Shown here: positions 46,746-59,860 of the stretch, one piece after another
Position numbering within the stretch: position 1 is the first letter of the stretch
Layout: the number at the start of each line of letters is the position of its first letter
DNA from: Monocercomonoides exilis
Taxonomy: Eukaryota > Preaxostyla > Oxymonadida > Polymastigidae
Assembly: GCA_001643675.2 (NCBI GenBank)
Contig: LSRY02000001.1
Location: forward strand, 1,359,501-1,423,500
Length of the DNA stretch: 64,000 nt
Direction: 5' to 3'
Program-made: the position numbers and the translations under genes
The notes under the pieces: model-generated
Seen by the model: only the letters and a program-made list of their open reading frames with translations
Told to the model about the DNA's origin: nothing
Databases searched by the model: none

Positions 46746-49700
46746 ATGGATACTCCTTTGCGTGTACAACAACTTATAGACGTATGCAACTGTTAATTAA
46801 ATGGCGGAATGCATTCTGGATATCTTTCTTCTTTTCTTTTATTTTCGTTTATTCTTCAATATATTTGTGAATGAATATAAAACACAAACGTCTTGATAAA
46901 ATTACTGATTTGAAATTTAGCTTAAAACCATTGGACTTGATTCTTCGTCAATTTCTTTGAACACAACACACCTATTGTCAGATCATCGAATCTTTTGCCA
47001 AACTGACATTGATGGAAAGAAACAGATAATCGTTCTTGATCCTCACAATCCCATGGGGAAATCGCAAATGACAATGAAAGCTGATTCAATTTGTCCCCAT
47101 CCTTCATGCCCGTTGCTGGCTGTGAAAGGTTTGAGTTTTCTTGATGTAATCATATTTTTATTTTTTTGTGTTTGCATAGGGGGTAATATGATTCAGATAT
47201 TTGATATAGAGAAAACAACAAGAATTAAAAAAGTTACTATGGAAGAAGATGTTGAATTTATGTCATGGGCAGATGATATTACATTGGCAATTGTCACAAA
47301 TGATTCTGTTTATCATCTGTCAATCAATGATCAAGATTCACCGAAAGAAATCTTCAGAAGGATACCAGAATTGGCGGATAATAAAATATTGAACTATCAG
47401 ATTGATCCTTCAAAGCAATGGTGCCTACTTCATGGATCAATATTTGATGTTTGTCCGATTAATTAAGTTTATTGATAGAATTTTATTATGAATATTATTT
47501 TTTATTCGCTTAATTCGCTTTCAAACATAAAAATAATTATGTTTTGTAGCCTGAGACAAAAACTATGAAAGGAAACACTCAAATATGGAACTGCACAAAG
47601 CGTAAAAAGCAATACTTTTCTTCAAATTATTCAATGTTGATCACTTTCCCAGCAGATTTTACAGACGAGCCTATTACAATGCTTTGCCTGGTGAAAGATG
47701 GAATGGTTTTCTTGCTGTTCTTATTACCAAGCTTGAATTTTTTTTTTTATTTCAATATATTAAAACTTTCATTCAATGCAATCTTTTCTCAACTTATTCG
47801 TTTTCATATCATTTCCACTGCGTCAGTTGTACTTGAACAAGATAAGCGAAGGCGAGTCTCTGAGGATGTCTGTGGAGATTGAGCAAGGCAGCCCACAAGA
47901 TGTGCCCGTCTCAATGAGCTTCGTCTCCAAATTCGGCTTTGTGTTTGTTCTGACTGTCCAAAACAGAGTGAGTGTGGTCGATGCCTCGTCTGCTGCGCGT
48001 GTTGCCACGTTCCCTCTGACTGCTGCCCGGATGCTCTTCTCCTCAGCCGCCGATTCCGCCAACGAAGGCATTGTCGCAGTCGACAGCGCAGGCATCGTGT
48101 TCCATCTGTCTCTCGACCGCCGGGCGCTGCTGGCGTCGCTCGCACGCAGTCAGTCGCACATCGTCCACGCTGCTGCGCTGTCCATCCGTGCGCAGCTGCA
48201 CGGAGCAGAGGAGCTGTGCGAAGAGGCCTTTGAGAAGTGCTTTGGCGAGAGAGAATGGAGGATCGCCTCGAAAATCGTGGTGAAGTCGCCTAATGGCGCA
48301 TTGAGGACACTCCACACACTTCAGCGCTTCCACTCGGCTGAGCAGATGGTGCTGCGCGAGAAGGAGAAAGAAGAGCGGGAAAAGGAGAAGGCAAAGAGGA
48401 GGAGGAAGCACGACGAGAAGTCGAAGAAGCGGAGACACGGGAAGAAAGGAGGCGACGACGATGAGAGCGACAGCAGCAGAAGCAGAAGCGATGACAGCAG
48501 CGACGATGAGTCCAAAGACGACGACAAAAGCGACTCAGAACGTCCGGCTGTGACGTTGACAGCAGCCGAATCTCCGCTGAAGAATCTGTTTGCAGCGCTG
48601 GTTGAGAGTGGCAAGCTGAACGAGGTGGAGTCTGCTTTCTTTGTGCCAGTGATGCTGTCTGCCTCGCGTGGAGTGCAGGAAATGGCGAAGCAGCTGAAGG
48701 AAGGGCTTTACACACCAACAGAGCAGATGGGCGATGCTGTGCTGACATTTTCAGCACCATCATCGTCTTCATCTTCCTCTGCTTCTTCTTCTTCTTCTTC
48801 CACTTCAGCATCATCCAACGCATCTGCCATCCCAGCAGCAGCCGCAGCACTTGCAGTTGCCATCTTCACTGAAGCACGCTGCCCGCAACGTGTCATCACA
48901 TTCCTCACTGACCGCGGGGAATACGGAGCAGTTGCTACATTTGCCGCAGAGCAGATGCGCCTCCATTTGTCACAGCCAGATCTCGCACAGACACTGCTGC
49001 GTGTGTGCCAGGCGAAACCAGACGATTCTGTTGGCTTTGCGCAGATTCTGGTGAACACTCCCATCGAAAAAGTGGAAGAGAAAGAAGACGAAAAGGAAGA
49101 TGACAAGAAAAGAAGCAGCAAGTCGAGGTCGCGTGACAAGAGAGAGAAAGATAAAGAGAAAGGAGACGATGAGAAGAGTTCTCAAGCCTCACTCCCAACA
49201 CCTGCATCTGTTCTGCCAGCACACACAACACCGCTTATGCAGCCGTCGCTGGCTCTGGATGTGTTCTTCTCTCTGTCTCTTTTCAAGCAAGCAACTTCTT
49301 TCATATTCGATGTGATTGCGAAGAATGTGCACGACCAGATGACTGTGCAGACACACTATCTGGATGTGATGATTAAAGCACGCCCAGATATCGCCTCGCA
49401 GATGATCCAACGAGGCGGATGCAGCGCTTTCAACCGCCCACGCATTGCCAAAATGGCTGAGGCAGCATCGCTGTTTGCGCTGGCAGCATCGCTCCATTCT
49501 CAGCCGAAGTACATCGCAAGGTGTGTTGTGTCAGCAGCACCTGATTTGGGAGTGGAGGAGACAGCGCAGCTGATCATCAGGGCACATGTGAGGGTTGAGC
49601 AGGAGCAGAAGAAGGCAGAAGAGGATGAGAAGGAAGAGGGGGAGAAAGAGAATGCAGCAGATGACAGTTCGAGTACAAAGGAGAAAGGAGAATACGAAGC

Positions 49701-52700
49701 ATTTGACTCTGAAAAGGAGAAGGAGAAAGAAAAAAGCAAAGAGAAAGGGAATTCAGTTGCGTGTGAGTGTATGACGCAGTTGCTGATGAGTAAAGCTACG
49801 CTTCCGATGTGCGGAGAGATAGGGCGCATTCTGTGCTTGCCAGGGAGTGGAGTGGTGGCAGTGAAGGAGATCCTGGCAGTGATGGAGGAATACGGCAACA
49901 CTCGTCCGGCCGACAACACCATCTTCTCTTTCCTTTTGGGAATTGCCGATGTGAAAGGCGCAGATCCGTCGCTGCTGTCTGCTTTTGTCCGTGCGGCTGT
50001 GAAAACAAGACATCCACAAGATGCCACACGTGCACTGATGAATGTGCCTCTATCAGAACCGAAGGAGATGCTCGCCTTTTTGGAGCAGAACTGCACCGAC
50101 CCCGCGCCCATCGTGGCACTCTGCACAGTCCACGCGATGTTCGACGACTTGGCACGTGTGCTGGCATTGCGAGGAGACTTCGAGTCGTTGGCATCTGTCT
50201 GCATTGCTAACCCAACACTCTCTCCACCACCTGCACCAGCGATTGCATGTGCGATGGTTGACTGCCACGTGATTGACGATGATATTCTCGCATTTCTTGC
50301 TTCTCCTGCTGGAAAAGGTGCATTGTGCCCTGTTGCACCGCTGACTGAGGGATTCGAGAAGAGAGGGAAACTGGCTCTGCTGCGTTCGTGGCTGGAGGCG
50401 CGCATTAAAGAAGAAGGGAAAGAAGACCCAGCAACACACAGTGCACTTGCTATGTTGTGTGCAGAAGACTGTGCTGCCAGCAAAAGAGACGTGGGCATTG
50501 CAATCTCTGCAAGCGGTGATAATCTGCCAGAATTCTCATTCCATGATCCATTTGTTGTACGGGCAACTGAACGCGATGACTTCTTTGAGCTGCTGTCAAC
50601 CACACGTGTGTCTGCAGCTAAGGCATCGTCTGCTGTAACTGCACCAATCGCATCACAAGCTGCCTCACTCACCTCACTCACACCTTCAGAATCCTTCCTT
50701 CTTGGCTCCTCTTCAGCTTTGGCGCGTCTATTTGACCCGCTTGCTGTTGGGAAGCTGTGCGAAGAGAGAAGCCTCCCACGTCTTGCCTGCTGTATCTATC
50801 GCTCAAAGAACTGCAGCGACGCTCTGATTGCAGCAGCGAGAAAGGCAGAGCTGGCGCGTGCTCTGGCAGAATATGCTGTTGAGCAGATGGACTCGTCTGT
50901 GTGGAGTGAGGCGATTGACGAGTCAGAGGAAGAAAGCAGTGAGAGTGCAGAGAAGGGAAAGAAAGAAGGAGTATCATTCAAGGCGCGTGTGGTGGATGAA
51001 GTGCTGAACAATGTGCTGCCAACAACAACAGACAAAAATATGATTGCAAATGCCGTGAAGGCATTTCTCGTGGTTGGGCTGGCAAATCGGATGGTGCCTG
51101 TTCTGGAGGCCATTCTTCTCCCATCCTCGTCTTCTTCAGCATCTGCTTCGTCATCAGCATCCAAGTCACTCGTCCATCACCCTTCGTCTTCCATCACCAT
51201 TCGCAGCGACAAGACACTTCAGAACCTTCTTCTTGTCTGTGCTATCCGGGCAGAGTCGCCAAAGGTGCTGGATTATGTCAAGCTTCTGAACAACTATGAC
51301 GCATCTGACGTGGCCAAGCACGCCATGCGGGCACAGATGTACGAGGTGGCCTACGCCGTCCTTACAAAAGCCGGGCTGTTTGAGAAGGCGGTGATGCTCC
51401 TGCTGAATGAGATGGACAACATCGACAGGGCAGAGGAGCTGGCGAAGGAGTGCAACACACGCGAGTGCTGGGCGCCTGTTGCACGTGCTCTGCTGGAGAA
51501 AGGACTGGCTGAGCGTGCAGTCGATGCCTTTTGTGCTATCAACGATGCCTCTGAGCACAAGCGCGTGGTTCCACTGTGCAAGCAGCTGGGGCTCCATGCT
51601 GTGCTGGCAAAATATTTGAGGATGGCACGTCCACTGGGAAATAGAGAGCTTGACACAGAACTGCTGTGCACACTGGCACGCGCTGATCTGCTGGCTGAGT
51701 TGGAGGAGACAGTCACAACACCCACTGCAGCAGACATACCAGCAGCAGCAGAGACGTGCTTTGAGGAGAAGTTGTATCTCGCCGCACGTATTTTGTTCAG
51801 TGCCACGAACAACTACAGCCGACTGGCCATTACTCTGCTGAGGCTGCACGAATACCCAGCAGCAGTCGATGCAGCCAGGCGCGCCAGACACATCCCCACG
51901 TGGAGAGAAGTGTGTGTGGCGTGTCTCGGCGCCAAGGAGTTCAGACTGGCGCAGATTGCAGGTGTGCCGCTGGCACTGAAAGGAGGACAGGAGCTGGCAA
52001 ATGTGATCACAATGTACCGATCGAGGGGACTATTCTCTGAGATTGTTGCGTTGTTGGATGGAGCCACTCAGCAAGGAAGCAACAAACAGGATGAGCTCCT
52101 GACACATCTCGGAATTGTATTTGCACAACACTTTCCTGAGCGATTGATGCGCCACATTGAGTTGCATCATCACCTTCTCTTGGAGCCACCGCTGAGGAAA
52201 GCGTGCGAACTGAATGAAGAGTGGGCAGAGCTGCGAGTGCTGGAGATGCTGAAGACGAACTACGACGATGCGGTTGAGGTGATGCTGCTGCATCCTGAAG
52301 CATGGGACGATCAATCTGCCAGAAATGCTTGCCAACACGTAGAGAACAAGGAGCTCATCTACCGATGCATCGACTTCTATGCGCGGTATCATCCGAAGCT
52401 GCTGGACAGCTTTGCAGACTGTGTGAAGGAGATTGCCGATGTTGGGCGTGTGATCATTCAAGCGAGAAGAGGAGGCTGGCTTCCATTGGTGAAGCAATAT
52501 CTGCTGTACATGCAGAAGGCAGGCAAAGGAGTTGGGTTCTTGCAAAGAGATGAGAAAAGAAAGCGCAAAGCAAAGAAGGACAAGGACGATCCGTTTGCTC
52601 GCCCTGTCTTGCCTCTTGTTCTTCTCAACCCTTCAATTGCATCACACCCATGTCAGGCTCATATCGGCAACGAACTTCCTTCCACTTTCTCTCTCTCAGA

Positions 52701-53814
52701 TGTTGTGTCACAAGATATAGCTATTCCATCTTCTTCCTCTTCCTCCTCCTCCTCCTCTTTTGGAGAGTATCTAACTCAGCCATGCCCTCATTTTGCATTG
52801 AACGAAGCTCTGAATGAGTTGTTTGTTGAGGAAGAAGACGTTGCGTCTCTTCTGAAGTCTGTGTGCACACACACTGCTTATGACCAGCTGGCACTCGCAA
52901 GACAGCTGGAACTCCATCATCTTCTGATGTTTCGACGTATTGCTGCTGTTATTTTTGCTGCAAATGGTCGATTCAGCCACGCTATTTCTATTCTCTGTGC
53001 TGACCATTTGATAGGCGATGCCATAAGAGTGGCAGCAGCTTCGAAGGACCGTTCGTTGGCTGATCAGATGCTGCACTTCATTGCAGACGAGATGGACAGT
53101 GACCGCAAAGCTGGTAATGAGGAAAAGAGCGAAAAGGGATCATCATTAGAAATCATCAAAGACAGACACTTTGTAGTTGAAAGCGATGCAGCACTGACAA
53201 AACTTCAAAGAGAAAGCTGCTTTGGGGCGATGCTGTATGAGTGCTATGATCTGATTCCTTTGTCCACTGTGCTTGACGTGGCGTGGAACTCGAAGCTGAA
53301 CGAGATGAGCCTTCCGTTCCTTGTGCAGTCTGCCCGCTCTTCAGAAGATGAGCGACAAGCCCAGCAAACAGAGATGCAGACGATGCGGCAGACAGTCAAT
53401 GCCCTTGTGCAGGTGGTGTTTCGAGGTGCAGTTCCAAATGAAGCAATGTTGTTGGGTGAGACACAATCACGTGAGGAAGAGAGCGATGATGAAAGCGATG
53501 AAAGTGAGGCTCCAGAAATGGAAGAAGGAGATATATCAAAGCCAGTTGAACTTCAAAAGGAAAGCTCGATGAGTGCTCTTCTGTTGAAATCCAATGAAGC
53601 TGAAAAGCAGAGTGAAAGACACGGCAGAAGGAAGGAGAAGGAGAAGGAGAAAATGAAAGGATTTTACAACGAAGGAGCTGAAGAAGCAGGAGAAACACTT
53701 CTTGCTGTGCTTGGGATGAAGAAGAGGACAAGCGATGGAGAAGGAAGCGGAGACAAAGAGAAAGACGGTAAAAAATCTGGAGACAGAAAGAAAGAGAAGC
53801 ACCACAAACATTAG
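46746..53814 (+). CDS. CLTC: Clathrin heavy chain
   Basis: Five exons: 46746-46781, 46921-47128, 47180-47448, 47550-47705 and 47827-53814, 2218 residues against about 1675 usual. The N-terminal propeller is recognisable (TIGLDSSSISLNT, GGNMIQIFDIEK, DSVYHLSINDQ, QWCLLHGS), as are the linker (NGALRTLHTLQRFHS) and the leg repeats: LLRSWLEARIKEEG, LQNLLLVCAIRAESPKVLDY, LAKECNTRECW, AVDAFCAIND, WREVCVACLGAKEFRLAQ, ELIYRCIDFYARYHP and MFRRIAAVIFAANGRFSHA. Four charged insertions sit at about 395-463 (Lys/Arg then Ser/Asp), 637-681 (RS-like), 815-863 (Lys/Glu) and 1245-1275. The usual Gln/Pro-rich tail is replaced by an acidic stretch and a Lys-rich end with a short hydrophobic patch (ETLLAVLGMKKR). 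Four introns lie in the first 1.1 kb and none after. Confidence 0.96.
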
Positions 53815-54450
53815 AGACCAATTAAATGCAGAAATATTATTTGTTATGTATCATTTTTGTTGGAAGTTTACAATATCTCATTTTTATTTTATTTTATTTT
53901 ATTTTATTTATTTTATTTTATTTTCCATTTTAATCTCTGCACTTCTCATTGTCTCTGCTTCTCATTTATTATTTATCTGTCTTCCATTCGCTGAGAGCTC
54001 TTTCTTTCTTTCTTGGTTTCACGTTAGAGTTTTGAGATTCGTTTCGTTTTTCATCGCACATCCACCTTCTCTTTTCACAAAAAAACTTGGCAGCAAATCA
54101 TCTCAACTTCAGCATAGTTAGTTTCAAATAAATAACTTTTCTGATATTTTTTGTTTTTTTGCATTTTTCCAGAAAACGTAAACAAGACAATTGAAGAAAT
54201 GGACATGTATGATGAAACAAAAAAAGCAACAAGACTGAACATAAAAGCATCTCTATCCTTTTGAGCGAGGATAGCAACTATCAAAAAGAACTGCAATCAG
54301 AAGCTAAAAAGACGAAATATCATCAAAATGGAACAATCAACATATTCAAATCGGAACTGAAGTCAGAGATAAAAAAAAAAAAGAAATCGGAAAATATAGA
54401 GAAAGAAGTAAAAAGCAGAAACTTTCCTCTTTCAGAGCTTTCATTCACTT
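53815..54450. other. Intergenic spacer with pentanucleotide repeat
   Basis: About 640 bp between the convergent stops of clathrin and the LRR/Ser-rich gene. It contains the (TTTTA)n run near its start and A-rich sequence near 54370. No gene is supported. Confidence 0.45.
53881..53924 (+). repeat. (TTTTA)n microsatellite
   Basis: About nine TTTTA units with one shortened unit, 67 bp after the clathrin stop codon, probably within its 3' UTR. Confidence 0.8.
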
Positions 54451-56490
54451 TCATGTGCTGCCTTGTGCCGATACATACTCGATGATCTCGTCTGAGAATG
54501 CTGCCACACACTGAGAGAACGTCAGCCGCAGCGACGCCGATGGATCGATCTCGTCGAGTGTGCGTGTGATTGTCTCATCACTCACTGCTGTTCTGTTTGT
54601 GGCAGCAAACAGCTCCCGAAGAAGATCACCGCACTCAGCGTGGTGGATAGCTCCTGACAGAACAGGAATAAACATCGTCGGAGAAGAAGTGGATGATGAT
54701 GTCTTGTCTGATCTCTTTCCAGTGACTGCTGTGAACAGCTCGCGGAATGGCGCGATGAACTTGACGTTCTTCAACAGCTGGAAGTTGAGAAGTAACTGAA
54801 AAAATTGAAATAAAGAAAAGAACGAACGAACGAAAGACAATTTATTGGAAGAACAAAACTTAATCATAAAAAACTTCATACTGTTAAAAATGTTGAATAT
54901 GGTATGACACATTTTTTCTTGTTCTGACACAATTTACTGCTTTCAGCTTGGATCAACGAAGATAATGTTTCCGTGTCTTCGTCGTTGTACATGTGCCCAA
55001 CAATCATCTTCCACTCCTCTTCAGTCACGTTGTATTCTTCTTCATCTCGTACTGTCTCTCTCTGCTGCCCTCTGCTCTTCTTCTCCTCCTCTCTCAGCTG
55101 CTGTGCATACGCCCTCCCTTTCTCTTTCTCGATGGTCTCCAGCTCTTTCTCCCTCCACTCCTTCTTCCCCATCATCTTCTTCCGTATTGCCTCATCCATC
55201 TTCTTCTTCTCCAGCATCATCCCTTTCCTCCCTCCAAACATCTTCTGCTGCATCGCCTTCCTCAGCATCGCCTCAACTGTCTGCTTCAGCTGCCTCTGAA
55301 CAGCATAAAAGTTATCACTTATCCGATTTGTGATGATGAAGAAGAACACTACTGTGTCGTTCAGAAGAGGCAGAAGTGAAGGAGTGGCTGAACACATTGA
55401 GCGGAAGTTGGCTGAAGAGAACGAAGATGTCGATGGAATAAGCAAGCGCAGATCGCCATCGACGTCAATCCCATCAAAAAGAGACAGAAAATCAATCGGC
55501 TCGTTTTGGTCTTCTTCTCCACTTCTGCCTTTCCCTGATCTCCTTCTCAGCCCTTCTCCATCTTCTTCATCTACGTCTTCTTCATCATCCATCACTCCAC
55601 CCCCACTATTCATATATCGCATTCTTTCTTTCCCTCTCCCTCTCTCCTGAGCTGCTCCTTTCTTCTGCTCCATCAGCCATGCCCGTTCTTCACACACATA
55701 AAATGCCAGACTTCGTATGAGCGTCTCTATCTCCTTCACAACAAGTGCTTTGATCCCAAACCGCTTTTCAAAGAACGAAAAGACAGCTTCCTCAACTGTC
55801 TCCAGAGGAAGCGAAAGAGACATGTTCTTCGTGTCTGTTGCCTGTTTATTATTTGAATCAAAAAGGAATAAACAATTAAACAATATTTTTTAATTAAATT
55901 ATATAAGATTTTTTGAAAAAAAAGGAAAACACTTATGACACTTTGATGATAAATAATGAAATCAAACCTGTTTTGTATCGTAGATCTCATCAATTAGATC
56001 CACAATCTTCGTCAATGGAAGCAACCTGATGGAAGACGATGTTGAATTTGAAGAGCCCGAAGCAGAGGCAGATGAAGAGGATGAAGATGTCGACGATCGA
56101 GTTGCCGAAAGAGAAGAGGAAAGAAAGCGAGGTGAAGATGAGCGTGGAGAGTATGAACGAGACGAGGCCAGGTGGGCAGAGGAGCGCAGAGGAGACGCAG
56201 AAGACGGGCGATTGTGCTGCATCTGCCGCGCTTTGCTCAGCTGGTTGTATGTTGGCCCTCTCGGTGAATAGGAAAGAGGAGGGGAAGAGGAAGAAGAGGA
56301 AGAAGAGGAAGAAGAGGAAGAAGAGGAAGAAGATGATGATGAAGCAGTCTTTTGTGAGATAGGAGTAGCTGTTGTAGGTGTGGTGGTGGGTGTTGGAGTG
56401 ACAGTGATGGTTGAACGCTGTGGTGAGCCAGAGCGTTTCGGTGAGGAAGGAGAATGTGAAAGTGATTCATTGGCTAAAGAAGAAGAAGAA

Positions 56491-56529
<39 letters not shown>

Positions 56530-58807
56530 GGATTTAAAGAAGTTGGATTGGAAGAAGTAAACTGGGGAACACGACGGAATGGAGGGGTGGCTTGTTGAAG
56601 AGAGGTGGGTGTTGTGGATGGAGATGTTGGTGTGTGGATGGATGCAGAAGAAGCTGAATAAGGCCGACGAGAAGAAGAGGAGGAGGAGGAGGAAGAAGAA
56701 GAAGAAGACGGAGAAGAAGAGCGAGGCGAAGAAGGTGATTTCACAAAGGATGAGGTTGATGTTGTGTAGAATTTGGTTGGCTGGGGAGATGAAGGAGAAG
56801 AAGAGTGCAAAGTGTCTGGATGAGAAGATGAAAGTGATGAACTTCGATGAATGCTCTCTGCTGTGAAGTGAGAAGGTGACATTTGTGAAGGTGATGGGCT
56901 TTTCTTTCGGAATGAAGAAGATAAAGAAGAAGAAGATGATGATGATGTATCTTGTTTGGATGCTTGCTGAATATAATCAGAAAACTGAACATTTCCTTTT
57001 TCTGCTCCTTTTCCGATTTCTTCTTTGTGCTTCAAAAGTGCCTCTCTTCTTTTCTCTTCTCTGCGTTTTTCAAGCAATTTAAGTGTTTCTTCTCTTCTTT
57101 GCTGTTTCAATCGCATTTCTTCTTCTTCCTTGTCTTCTTCTTTTCTCTCTCTCTCTCTCTTCTCCTTTTGTCTTTGAGTCACACTCTCATTTCTATCGCT
57201 GCTATTCTTGTTGTATTCCTCCTCATCTGCTTTCAAACCTCTAATTCGACTTTGAATTTCCATTCTTTCTGATCCGCTGCCGCTGATATTCTGCATCATT
57301 TCCTCTTTCTCCTGCTCCTTTCGTGACTTCTCCTCATCCACTTCGATTTGCGGAGACAGCGAATTCATCGGATGCGCCATTCTCTCCTCAATTTTCTTTC
57401 TTCTGGATGAAATGTCGTCTTCTCCTTGTTTCCTCGCCTCGTCAAACACATCGCTGTCAGCACTGCGCCTGAGTACATGTGGCGATGTGGGATACACTGC
57501 AAAGGGAACACTGGGAGAAGAAGAGCCTGCAGATGGATTGTGAGCATCGTGTCTGTGCTTATTGGTGGTGGCAATGGCGTTGAATGATAATGAAGAGGAA
57601 GAGGAAGAAGAAGATGATGATGATTTGGATGATGAAGTTGTATTGTCATCATCAGAAAATGAACTTTCGTCGTCTGCTGTTTTCATTTTTGAAGGGGTGT
57701 TTGGTTCAGATAGCACTGAATTCGCACGAGGAGAGGAAGATGAAGTGCCAAAAGAAGAAATGGAAGAAGCAGGCAAAGAATGACGTGGAGAGAGTGTCAA
57801 CGAAAGAGACGAGAGAAATGATGCAACATTCTCCACTTCTGACTCGAATAGATGGTGCAAATTGACAGTCGCTGCAAAAAGCAGATCAAAACTCGATGAA
57901 AGACTCGAATACACCGCCTTCATTTCAGATGAGGGCCTGGATGATTGGCAAAGTGCCTTTAATTTGTCAGAAAATGCTGAAAGTTAATAGTCACAAGTTT
58001 TTCATAAATTTTCAGTTTCTTTTCAAAAAAAACGGCTCCCCAAACAAACCTTCAAAACAAATGTGCTGCAGACTTTGTCGTGCAACAAGGCATCGAAGTG
58101 TCTGGACCGCTCGTTCATGTGGATTATCTGAGAAACAGTATTTTGAAAACTGAACAATTATGCGACTAACTATTTAAAAAAACCTCTATCATTAGTTGCG
58201 TTGTTTAGAGATTCCACCACGGAAGCAACGTGCATTTCAAGAGACATTTCTTCTTGTATGCTCTCATCTTCTTCTGATTTTGTCAGTTTTTGCTTTTTTG
58301 GATATGCTTTTTCAATTGGTATTGAACAAATTGCCTCGTATAAACGATCAACTTCTTCAAATTCAGATCGCTGCAAATCAGCATCGCATTGGTCGTTCAT
58401 CACAAGAAGAGTTTCTGAATAATGTGTGTGCGATTTGTCAAAAAACATTAATATTTTCAAAAACTCAATATGAATTAATAAACAAGCAAACTATTTGGAC
58501 CTAAAATGACCCTAGTTAATGGATGTAGCACATTGCATGTAATGCGTTTTTCTACGTCTGAAAGCGAAGCTATTGGATTATTTGCGAGGTTTAACTCTTG
58601 AAGATGCTCTAGTTTCCTTAGATCTGGTAAATTTCGAATCAAATTCCCCTGAAGGTTAATAGAACGAAGAAACTGAAATTTAGATAGACGATCTATAAGA
58701 AAATCGAGAGTCGTTAGCCCAATATCAGGCAATTCAATATTTGTACTCGATTTATCGAGTGAATCAATATGTAATAAAAGGACATCCTCAACAGAATACT
58801 TCGACAT
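54451..58807 (-). CDS. Leucine-rich repeat, Ser-rich, coiled-coil protein
   Basis: Six exons: 58807-58501, 58414-58184, 58127-58050, 57976-55968, 55841-54882 and 54795-54451, 1309 residues. All junctions keep phase; donors are GTCCAA, GTTTTT, GTTTGT, GTTTGA and GTATGA. Residues 27-100 hold LRRs (LRSINLQGNLIRNLPDL, LQELNLANNPIASLSDV). A helical segment follows, then a Ser-rich region from about 270 to 865 interrupted by a Lys/Glu/Arg coiled coil (about 408-531). Exons 5-6 form a conserved-looking helical part (FFEKRFGIKALVVKEIE, LPLLNDTVVFFFI) with a second charged coiled coil (about 1056-1143). No family is recognised beyond LRR; LRR plus coiled coil often marks cytoskeletal or flagellar proteins, but that is only a possibility. 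It is divergent from calmodulin (148 bp). Confidence 0.82.
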
Positions 58808-58955
58808 ATATAACTATAAAAATAAAAAATATTTATAACACGATATTCCCCAATAAACCCAGAAATTGATGAAATATCTTTTCTATTTAAAAAAATGAGC
58901 CATAACATGATTTGAATAACCCATTGTTACTTCATAACGGTTGTTTGAGAAAAGA
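58808..58955. promoter_or_regulatory. Divergent promoter region, LRR protein / calmodulin
   Basis: 148 bp separates opposite start codons. A sequence CATAACGGTTG near 58934 resembles a Myb-type site (core AACGG), and Myb proteins bind such sites in some anaerobic protists. One occurrence is weak evidence. Confidence 0.35.
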
Positions 58956-59632
58956 ATGGTGAGTGAATTTTTTGCTAATTGAAGTTCAATGATTTCAAAC
59001 ACGATTTTTATGTATTTATATAATTAATCGCATGAAATGTTTCAACTTTTTGGCAGTCTGAGGAATTGACAGAAGAACAAATTGCTGATTACCGCGAAGC
59101 TTTCTCTTTGTTTGATAAAGATGGAGATGGATTTATAACAACAAAAGAGCTTGGAACTGGTTTGATAATAATGTGTTTATTGCTTTTATTTTTGATCGTT
59201 TATTTTTCAGTGATGAGATCTCTTGGACAGACTCCAACTGAGCAAGAGCTGAAAGACATGATTGCTGATGTTGATGCTGACGGAAGCGGGACCATCGATT
59301 TTCCAGAATTTCTTGTAATGATGTCAAAACAATTGAGCAATGCTGATACTGAGGAACAACTCAAGGAAGCTTTCAAAGTTTTTGACAAAGATGGAAATGG
59401 ATTCATATCCGCCGAAGAATTAAGATCAGTCATGACAAGCCTCGGAGAAAAATTAACCCAACAGGAACTTGAAGAAATGATCAAGGAAGCCGGTTTGTTT
59501 TTTGTTTAATTTTATAACATTCCTCATAAAAATAATTGTTCTTTAAATAATTATAATTATTGAATATTAGACCTCAACGGAGATGGACAAATTGATTATA
59601 AAGAATTTGTGAAAATGATGATGTCTAAGTAA
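58956..59632 (+). CDS. Calmodulin
   Basis: Four exons: 58956-58958, 59057-59159, 59211-59492 and 59571-59632, giving 149 residues, the standard length. Exon 1 codes only the start ATG, followed directly by donor GTGAGT; exon 2 begins TCT GAG GAA, giving [17 protein letters not shown]. Four EF-hands are intact: D21-E32 ([12 protein letters not shown]), D57-E68 ([12 protein letters not shown]), D94-E105 ([12 protein letters not shown]) and D130-E141 ([12 protein letters not shown]). The central helix and the C-terminal MMMSK are normal. It is the calcium sensor for kinases, channels and cytoskeleton. An AATAAA lies about 125 bp after the stop. It sits between two LRR genes, divergent from one and convergent with the other. 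Confidence 0.98.
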
Positions 59633-59860
59633 TATTTCTATTAAATTATTTCTCATTGCTGCCTTTTGTTGATTATAAGGATATGCAAATGTTCATAATA
59701 TTTTCTTGCATATCAACTTCTTTTTGGTTTTCTTTCTGCTGTTTGTACAAATTATTGAAATAAAACAAAAGAAATATGTGTTATGATTTCATATGGACGC
59801 ATTGTTTGAATATTCTACTTGTTGCACATATTTTGAAGTGAAGTGAAGTGAAATGTTTAT

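Noticed and set aside
49500-50681. A 393-codon antisense frame opposite clathrin
   Set aside because: It lies wholly inside the clathrin exon, and the sense frame matches clathrin throughout. Long antisense frames are expected in G+C-rich coding DNA.
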